Shown piece by piece: positions 56,819-64,000 of a DNA stretch of 64,000 nucleotides. Both the position numbers and the translations under genes were made by a program. Numbering within the stretch: position 1 is the stretch's first letter; every line of letters starts with the position of its first letter. The notes under the pieces were generated by a model, which did no database searches, was not told the DNA's origin, and saw nothing but the letters and a program-made list of their open reading frames with translations. The stretch is from assembly GCA_030159075.1 (NCBI GenBank), contig BROG01000816.1, forward strand, positions 224,001 through 288,000, in the 5' to 3' direction. Origin of the DNA: Atrina japonica. Lineage: Eukaryota; Mollusca; Bivalvia; Pterioida; Pinnidae.

Positions 56819-57325
56819 TGAAGTTCTTTATCTAAAACAAAAATCATAGATACTAAAGTCTTAATCTTCAGGATATCCAAGATACAATATACAAATCTGG
56901 TGAATAGTGGACAAACACCGACCCCTAGAAATCTAGATTTGGGATCAGGTACCATGGAACAGTAAACACCCCCTTTGTCTGGCAACACCCGCCGCGTGTC
57001 CACAGTCAAATTCAAGAGAGGTAAGCGCGCTATAAATCATCGTCACAACTGGTACAGACGACCCAACAGCCGCTATCGAACATATAATGAAACAGAGTAA
57101 TCGCAAATAATGTCATTATACCGACCGTAAAACTTGCGGAACGTTGACATCAAACGCGATCTTAGATATCCCTGTGACAATAACTTGCCAGTAAGTAGTT
57201 GACCTTTGTATATGAAATGTTCATATGTTAAACACGCCAGGGATGTCCGATCATTTATGATATATAGACACCGTATGCAGGCGATAGCGCGATAATACCA
57301 CTTAAATGTGGAAAATTGACACGTT
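56819..57325 (-). mobile_element. Family A repeat copy, nearly full length
   Basis: It contains GATACTAAAGTCTTAATC, TGGACAAACACCGACCCC, GGGATCAGGTACCATGGAAC, CACAACTGGTACAGACGACC, ATTATACCGACCGTAAAACT, TTGCGGAACGTTGACATC and CATTTATGATATATAGACACC. The minus-strand frame at 57,073-57,339 reads QLLTGKLLSQGY then RLMSTFRKFYGRYND, the best-aligned partner of the 63.8-kb peptide. Confidence 0.9.
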
Positions 57326-58564
57326 TTGTCTAGTAACATTCATGAACATCGTCTTCAGTCGACTTAAAACTGAGATACTGAGGCGAAGTAGGCGTGACAT
57401 GATAATAAGGATTTATGTGCATTGGCATTGCATAGTACACATAAGCTGTATTAAATATCTCCATGTAAAAACCATTGGCGGGACGTAATACAAATTTGAA
57501 ATAAAAATATATTTACGCTCATAATTAAATCTTGTCAAACGCAAGAGTCTTTCTCTTTATTTGCCGAGAAAAAAAGTTAATCGGTGACTTGTTGGTGATT
57601 ATTCATTTTTAATTTTTAATATCTATTTTATATTTCAATATTTAGATGTAGTAGACACTTAAAATGTATACAAGAAAATTAAGATATAAGCGACGGGTCT
57701 AAATCGAAAATGGATTGAGCCTGTATTCAAATTGTTTAATTATGTAAATGGGATGATTTAGTTTTACTAATTGGGCAAATCTTACAGATTACCTCTCGTG
57801 TTTGGTGACACAATTTAGTATCAGATATCCGATAATATCATCAACAGACCTTTCAAGAAGTAAAACGAATGTGTGAACCTTGATCACCGTCAAATAGGTA
57901 TATATACATATCATTAAGATTTATATCATCCACATTTTTGTGAAACCCTTGAAATTTGATCTTTACTTCAGGTATAGCTATGTTTTATCTGCTTTTGATA
58001 AATTCTGCTGTTATCAAACTTTTTCTGATTTTTGATCGTCTTTTGCATGTTATTATCTTCAGGTGAACGTTAAACCGTAAAGTACAGAAATTGGACTTTA
58101 AAGAGACGCTGAGGTATTGAGATGCGTTACAGATAAGTAACAGTTTCAGTATTCAGTTAAAAAACATGGAAATTTGGATTCATGTTTGTATCGACTGTCC
58201 TCAACCTTCACGTTTCGTCTACAACATAAAGGTTACACCAGTATGTCAGTACATAGATTACATACTTACACACAGGTTAAAGTGACTAAGGTGGCAATGA
58301 AAAACATGTATATCTGATTTTATATGCTTCACTTTAAAAACATTTTAAGTGTTAAATTACTCTCAAGTTATCAATTTACTCTATTGTACACGAAATGCAC
58401 AAAAATGTACAGTACAAAACAAAAATAAAACTTTCGATATCAAACGTATTTCTGAATGGAAATTTATAACTGAATTCGTTTATCACAACCAAAACCGGAA
58501 AATTGATCTGATACTTAAAAGTAGAAACGTTTAACAACAAAATAGCTACTAGTAATAAATAAAT
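57326..58564. other. AT-rich stretch, no feature seen
   Basis: No coding or repeat feature recognised. Confidence 0.5.

Positions 58565-58596
<32 letters not shown>
58565..58596. repeat. (TGA)n microsatellite
   Basis: About ten TGA/ATG units. Confidence 0.95.
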
Positions 58597-59906
58597 TTAA
58601 AAGAAAGGCGAGCAAATTGATGGATAGGTATTCTATGAAAACAAATTTATAAGCAAATAACACACAATTATTAATTTGTTGGCATTTTCAAAAGTTCATT
58701 TTAATTGATTTAAACACCAACAGAGAATTAACATTTCAACCATTTCGACCATTTCATATATGTTGTGAAAATATTGGCGATTAATTGTTGCTAAAATGCT
58801 ATCAAATTTTGCACTAATATTTCTCAAATTTTGGGTCGATATCATGATATTGCACGCTAATGTCATGTTTCATAATATGAAACATTTAATATTTCAACAA
58901 TCACTATGGTTATTAAACTACCTTCCCATCGTGAATTATATTGTTTGTTTGAATTTAGATTTGACTGAAGATTTGTAACGGATGTGACCAGTGGACGAGT
59001 TGTTCTTATTCCCAAGGACACGTGATCCCACCTCTGGTATTTCTTCGTTGTCCATCATTCATCGTTTTCTACATTGAGTTGATGATTTCGATACAGTTAT
59101 TTTTGTTGTCTTTACTTCATGGTTGTCTGGAAAACAATAAAAATTTTGTTTTCTTTTGATTATATTGTCTATTATCGTGAAAGTTTGAATAAGAAGTTTT
59201 ATAGTGAAAATAGTTCCGTCATCCAGTATTACTTTCATTTAACACTGCATTCATGATCGTATCTCAGATGGTCAATATTCCGTGTGTAAGTACCGTAATC
59301 ATATACTGGTTGAGTTTGTATTGTCTATGCGTATGAATTACCATTAAAAAATTATATTACTTTCTTTATGATTTCTATGCTCTTTTTTATCAATCCATTA
59401 TTTCGTGATTAAAATGTTCCTAAATTTAGTGTCGTAGTAACTAAGTATAGAGCCACCCTATTTAATACATTACATGCCGAAATAACAAGCAAACAACTTT
59501 ATTTTACATTAATGCTAATTTCAGCCATAACAGTAAGGGTAAATAATGTATGAGATTTTTATCGGGATGTGACAAGACAACAAACCGGAATATGAAAACA
59601 TATAAAAGTACAAGATTCTAAAATCTGTGGGAGATTGCTGAAATTTGAGAACTACACTAACAAACACTCTTATCAATCATGTAACATCGAAATTTAAATA
59701 ATTTATACCAAAAAGATATGTATCTTAATGTTAGTCTATATGTTTTAACTAAATGTAGATTTTAATCTTGGATAATATGTTTGTATTATCACGCCAAAAA
59801 TGTTACAGCTGATGTAGATTCACAACTTAGGATACAAATTGGTTTATTTCCTTCTTGTTTTGCATAAATATCACCTTTGTACAACAAGATAGGATCTAAA
59901 CAGAAG

Positions 59907-59908
<2 letters not shown>
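58597..59908. other. AT-rich stretch, no feature seen
   Basis: Near 58,985-59,045 there is a less AT-rich phrase (CCCAAGGACACGTGATCCCA) that may belong to a dispersed repeat, but no boundaries could be set. Confidence 0.4.

Positions 59909-59962
<54 letters not shown>
59909..59962. repeat. (GA)n microsatellite
   Basis: About 27 GA units. Confidence 0.97.
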
Positions 59963-59964
<2 letters not shown>

Positions 59965-60527
59965 TGTAATGTTGTAATACCTTTTGCTCAATCCCTTTTC
60001 ATGAATTAATTGTTTAAATTAAAACTAGATCACTTAACATGCAACTGATTTTTCTTCTTTTTTTGTGATATCATATTATATTAATTATATAAATACTAAA
60101 GTATTATTTAAAGGGCGTAAACAACGTACAAACAGCGTACAAACATGGCCAGCCTTTGTAAATACGAATAACATACGATAGTACGGATTACATCATTGAT
60201 TCTTAGTGAGTGCAACACAACAGTTTCATAATTCTATTGATACAAGTAATATTATTTACGTCTATGTGAGTAATCAAAATCTTTTCATTTTATACCAATA
60301 CGATTTGTTTTTCAATTTTAAACAAAGAATATCAAAAAGATATGTAAATGCTCCTATCGTATAACTAGCATTCACTAATTTTTTTTCTCATGAACAGAGA
60401 CATTTTACATGCATATACTGAAGAGGATAAGAAATGCAAGTTAATTATGTGAAGTGATCTAATTTTATTATTTATTGAAATGTTGTTTTTTTAAATAGAT
60501 TTATGTAAGTATATAAAACATATGTAA
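59963..60527. other. AT-rich stretch, no feature seen
   Basis: ACAACGTACAAACAGCGTACAAACATGG (near 60,120) holds a short duplication; nothing else seen. Confidence 0.4.
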
Positions 60528-60725
60528 TCAATATGTTACAAAAATCTCATTAAACTTGACAGATAATTCATGAGTAATTGAGGCACATTTGACGGTACCC
60601 CAATATCGCAATGTGAAATTTCTTCCAGTTTTGGGATGGATGTGGTGATTACGATTGCCTACCGTAATAGCTGTTTCAAGGACAGTAACGTGGGTATAAC
60701 ACGGGTACGCAAGACGAATAACCAT
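60528..60725 (-). CDS. Short ATG frame in a GC-richer island, doubtful gene
   Basis: A 65-codon minus-strand frame starts with ATG (60,723-60,725) and ends TGA. The translation has a balanced composition (for example HIHPKTGRNFTLRYWGTVK). The surrounding 60,550-60,840 is clearly richer in GC than its flanks and has CG-rich phrases (CGTCCCCGTCGCGTTCAG). A second minus-strand frame from an ATG six bases upstream reads MTWLFVLRTRVIPTLL and reaches a donor-like CG/GTAGGC, so the coding frame is uncertain. No homology is recognised and no neighbours are available for support. It may be a small gene, an exon or a relic of an element. Confidence 0.2.
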   Translation of the reverse strand: MVIRLAYPCYTHVTVLETAITVGNRNHHIHPKTGRNFTLRYWGTVKCASITHELSVKFNEIFVTY

Positions 60726-60839
60726 GTCATGACGTGTCGTCGTTATGCATTCACGTCCCCGTCGCGTTCAGTTGACAACCATTCCAGGTTTTCATAGACG
60801 ACAGTGAAGACGATATTTTGTAGTAACTTTCCAACCGAA

Positions 60840-61735
60840 CTGCAAACTGTTGCTACCTTTAATTGACATTAGCAATAGCCTGAGCCCTCTTAACTTTCGT
60901 CAGCTGTACCATGTTTGCCAAAAAATGAATAAAAAAATAATGATGATAAAAAAATCAAACTGAAAATAGTAGAAAGTGCACTGTATATAATATATGCAGT
61001 ATTCACGATTGAGCAATTTTAGACAATGATTGAGTACATAGTGACCAAGATGCTCGTCTGATCGTTTTTTTTATAACTTCATGAGGTTTTCACGCAGTTA
61101 AATAACTTGAGCATATTATGTTACCATGCACTACTTTTCCTCTTTAGTATAGTATGTCTATATGCGTAATCATTCCAAAAACAAAAAAATTTCTAGGTTT
61201 AAACCAAAATACAGCATTTCAAAGAAGAATGATGATATAATTTTTAAACTATATTTGCGACTCTTGTATGAATATAAACATTAACTACAGCAGGGTTAAC
61301 GTTTTATTTTTCTCTGTATATTTGATTTCAATTCAAAGTTTAAGATTACAATCATTTCCTATTCAAATCCAAAACAAGTTTTACTATATAGCATTAATTT
61401 CCAAAATTTCTGTGTTAATTTTTGAATTTCAATTATAGAAGTGACGATTTTTGCTGGGAACAAAAATATAATGTCTCTTTTTAATATGCGTAAATATAGA
61501 AGTGGTATAAAACATTAAATTTTTCTGTAAAGATTGCTAAACTTTGAAAAAAGAAAATTTGAACATTATGACCAAAAACATAATGGGAATAAGATTTCGA
61601 ATTTATCGTATATATTCTGGTAAAACATAACCCTCTTACTAGGCAAAACGGCAAAGTGTTGAATTCGACTTTCCTATCGTCAATTTCCCCCATTAAAGGA
61701 GTATCCCTTTATCGCCTGTGTATGTTTTTTGTATA
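60840..61735. other. AT-rich stretch, no feature seen
   Basis: No coding or repeat feature recognised. Confidence 0.4.
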
Positions 61736-61739
61736 TGTC

Positions 61740-61900
61740 TTCCAAATGATCCGATATACCAACGCTTGCTATACATACTGTCATTTCATATACATAGTTA
61801 AACTACTCATTGATAAGTTGTTGTCACAAGGAGGTTAGGAATATAAAGTCAACATTTAGCAAATTTTACGGTCGTTATAATGACTTTGTTTGAAATTGTC
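61740..61900 (+). mobile_element. Family A repeat fragment, coding sense on plus strand
   Basis: AATGATCCGATATACCAACG, TTCATATACATAGTTAAACT, CTCATTGATAAGTTGTTGTC, AAAGTCAACATTTAGCAAAT and TTTACGGTCGTTATAATGAC are the inverse of the right part of other family A copies. Diverged. Confidence 0.75.
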
Positions 61901-61929
61901 ATATTTAACTCATTAAATATAAACATCTC

Positions 61930-62130
61930 ATATACCAAAGTATAAATCCTTAGGATGTCTAGGACACAGATACAAATCCGGCAAAAATGGACAAACACGG
62001 GCCTCTGGAAACCAAGAGGTTGGATCAGGTGCCATGGAGTATTTATTCCTCAGTTGTGTATATCTGATTTTTTGACTCGCAGTGGTGTGATGGGTCGTCA
62101 AGGGATGTTTGTTCTCCATGGCATTCTATA
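61930..62130. mobile_element. Family A fragments in head-on orientation
   Basis: The left half (61,935-62,045: ACCAAAGTATAAATCCTTAG, GGACAAACACGGGCCTCTGG, GGATCAGGTGCCATGGAG) is in the common orientation. The right half (62,085-62,125: TGTGATGGGTCGTCAAGGG, GTTCTCCATGGCATTC) is inverted. Together with 61,740-61,900 this makes three neighbouring pieces with alternating direction. Confidence 0.75.
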
Positions 62131-63479
62131 TTTTATATAAACAAATGAGAATTCATATGAAATATATTGACGAAAATATTTGCTAATTTTGTGACCATAA
62201 GGGGTAACCGACTATGGAGTCAAGTGATTAACACTTCGTATTTACTGATCAAAATTCGGCACTATTCAAATAAATACGAATATCCGATACATTGGAATAC
62301 ATTTACTGACGAATCGTTTTATATTTGTTTCATTTTCGTTTTGTTTTATTCTATATATTAATAGGAGCTACTCGAGGATTTGTTGCAGTAAGAAGATTAA
62401 CAGTAAGGATATTTTACTAGAGGAATCATACACTGGATTAGTGTATTGTTTCTATTTCAGCATCGTCTTACAACTGTATTAATATTTTCTTATCATACGT
62501 TTTGTATTTCATGTTATTGTAAATAATTCTGGAGAGTCTGTAATTTGCTTATTAATTATACCAGGTTATCGTTCGTCATGTGATTTTGTTTCGTTTTTTA
62601 AAAAATGATGGCGTGTTAGTAATATACACAATTAATACGCTTCTTGAAGATTCCCATACACTGATTGAAGTTGATTAGTCTTTTATAAGCAGTCAGATAG
62701 ATAGCATATATTATCATAAAAGTAGATCAAATCGCATTTACAATGGTTCTACTGGTTATGAATAGAGACATTTTGGGCAATGGTGTAATTAAAAACATAA
62801 ACCAAAAACTTCAAACAGCTCAAAAGCAAAGGAAATGTAAGACAAGTCAATATTTTACATAAGGAGAATTGTTAGGCGTTATCTTACTGACAGTAATGTT
62901 CAAATTGTATGGCCTTTTGAATGGGAAATTTATACAGTAAATATTAAATCAAAGGAAAAACGTAAAGTGTGTCACAACATTTAATTTTCCGTGCACTACT
63001 AGAAACAACTGATTCCATATGCTTATACTTGTGTCAATAAGGAATGCAATGTACCCTGTCACTACAAATGTACGATAATATATGATAGATAAGTCTGAAA
63101 AATACCACCATTACATAGTAAACAATATTTAAAACATTATAACATATAGGAAAACAGATAAAACTACATTCTGAAGTTAATAAGAGATCAGTTGTTCTAT
63201 TATTAAAACTAGAGGGCCCATTTGACCAAAAACACCATAAAAAATGCGAAAAGGAGATCACGAAAACACACAAGAAAAGTTTCATTCTATTTTATCTTAT
63301 CCAGATTGATGTGGGCATTTGCTCTAAAGAAGGATTATGCCAAAGCGGTCTCCTCTATGAGCTACTTTGTCCGACCTTAGCTCTAGCCTGGACACACTTA
63401 GTAGAAAAACAGTAAGTAAAAAGTTAGGGAACAATGAGTATTTATTTCCTAAAACATTATCAACTGGATATTTTAAAGA
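62131..63479. other. AT-rich stretch, no feature seen
   Basis: No coding or repeat feature recognised. A short GC-richer phrase (AGAGGGCCCATTTGACC, about 63,211) is not explained. Confidence 0.4.
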
Positions 63480-64000
63480 TTTTAAAAATATGAAAAATCT
63501 CAGATACCAAAGTATAAATCAATAGAATGTCCAGGACATAGATAAAAATCCGGTAAAAATGGACAAACACGGAGCTCTGGAAACCAAGAAGTGGGATCAG
63601 GTGCCATGAAGGAGTAAGCATCCCCTGTCGACCGGTCACACCCACCGTGAGTCCAATGAAATACGTGTGGAGTGTATCCTCGTCACAATTGGTACAGACG
63701 TCTCAACAACCGCCAACGAAAAGACAACTCAATATTTCACTTAGTGAAACAGAGTAGTCGCAAACAAGACTATTATACCGACCATAAAATTTGCGGAACG
63801 TTGACATTAAATGCGGTTTTCGATATCCCTGTGTCAATAATTTGTCAGTGAGTAGTTTACCTTTGTATATGAAATCTTCATATGCTGTACACGCCCTGGC
63901 ATATCGGATTATTTGTGAAATATAAACTCCATATGTGGGTGACTGAGGGATATTACTACTTAAATGTGGAAAATTTACGATGGGAAAGCCGAAATCGTCG
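63480..64000 (-). mobile_element. Family A repeat copy, best preserved, runs off the right edge
   Basis: Landmarks in order: GATACCAAAGTATAAATC, AATGGACAAACACGGAGC, GGGATCAGGTGCCATGAAGG, GCATCCCCTGTCGACCGGTC, CACAATTGGTACAGACGTC, ATTATACCGACCATAAAAT, TTGCGGAACGTTGACATT, ACGCCCTGGCATATCGGAT and GATGGGAAAGCCGAAATCGT. On the minus strand about 63,730-63,870 is open and reads KLLTDKLLTQGY, then LMSTFRKFYGRYNSLV and DYSVSLSEILSCLF. From memory this resembles a C-terminal stretch seen in reverse-transcriptase-type predicted proteins of bivalves and cnidarians, so family A is probably the 3' part of a retroelement. That assignment is an inference. Confidence 0.85.

Noticed and set aside
63460..63645. 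Minus-strand frame reading GVTGRQGMLTPSWHL
   Set aside because: It is a piece of family A that appears in several copies; treated as repeat, not as a gene.

Overview
The window looks like a gene-poor piece of a marine mollusc genome, most likely a bivalve. The basis is AT-rich eukaryotic sequence with no bacterial gene organisation, SINEs with a tRNA-like head and the GGACGTTAAACAACAA type of 3' end, a second SINE ending in (AAATC)n, and dispersed repeats ending in GGTGAGCTAA, all of which I associate with bivalve genomes. The species cannot be named from this sequence alone.

About one third of the window is tandem repeat. From left to right the main arrays are: a 54-bp minisatellite (1064-1880), a 63-bp array (4371-6070), a 50-bp array (6530-7666), a 32-bp and a 23-bp array (10.8-11.7 kb), a 22-bp array with higher-order structure (16.89-18.82 kb), a second, unrelated 22-bp array (21.23-21.83 kb), a 12.7-kb satellite with 44/50-bp units (31.09-43.76 kb), a related 50-bp array (45.58-46.57 kb), a 34-bp array (48.29-49.91 kb) and a degenerate 42-bp array (53.41-54.07 kb). 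AG, TA, CT, GT, TGA, GA, A and T simple repeats lie between them.

Transposon-type material fills much of the rest. There are three fold-back elements with long inverted arms: 14,933-15,426, 19,759-20,011 and a 1.54-kb Foldback-like element at 24,112-25,650 whose arms are built from 22-bp direct repeats. There is a 578-bp element with imperfect terminal repeats (2795-3372). Four SINE copies are seen, three with target-site duplications. A dispersed family, called family A here, occurs in at least eight pieces (29.5, 47.8, 49.9, 56.4, 56.8, 61.7, 61.9 and 63.5 kb); one strand of several copies still encodes a recognisable decayed peptide. Two homologous motif fields at 22.57-23.35 and 50.29-50.82 kb carry one short motif many times in both orientations, and I do not recognise them.

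No complete protein gene can be supported. Several candidate exons look coding and have plausible splice sites: a plus-strand group between 12.6 and 14.75 kb, a minus-strand terminal exon at 2.6-2.77 kb, a plus-strand exon at 30.33-30.43 kb and a plus-strand terminal exon at 43.82-44.00 kb just beyond the satellite. None has a function I recognise. Most long open frames are by-products of tandem repeats whose period is a multiple of three (45, 54, 63 bp). Splicing and expression cannot be shown from sequence alone.
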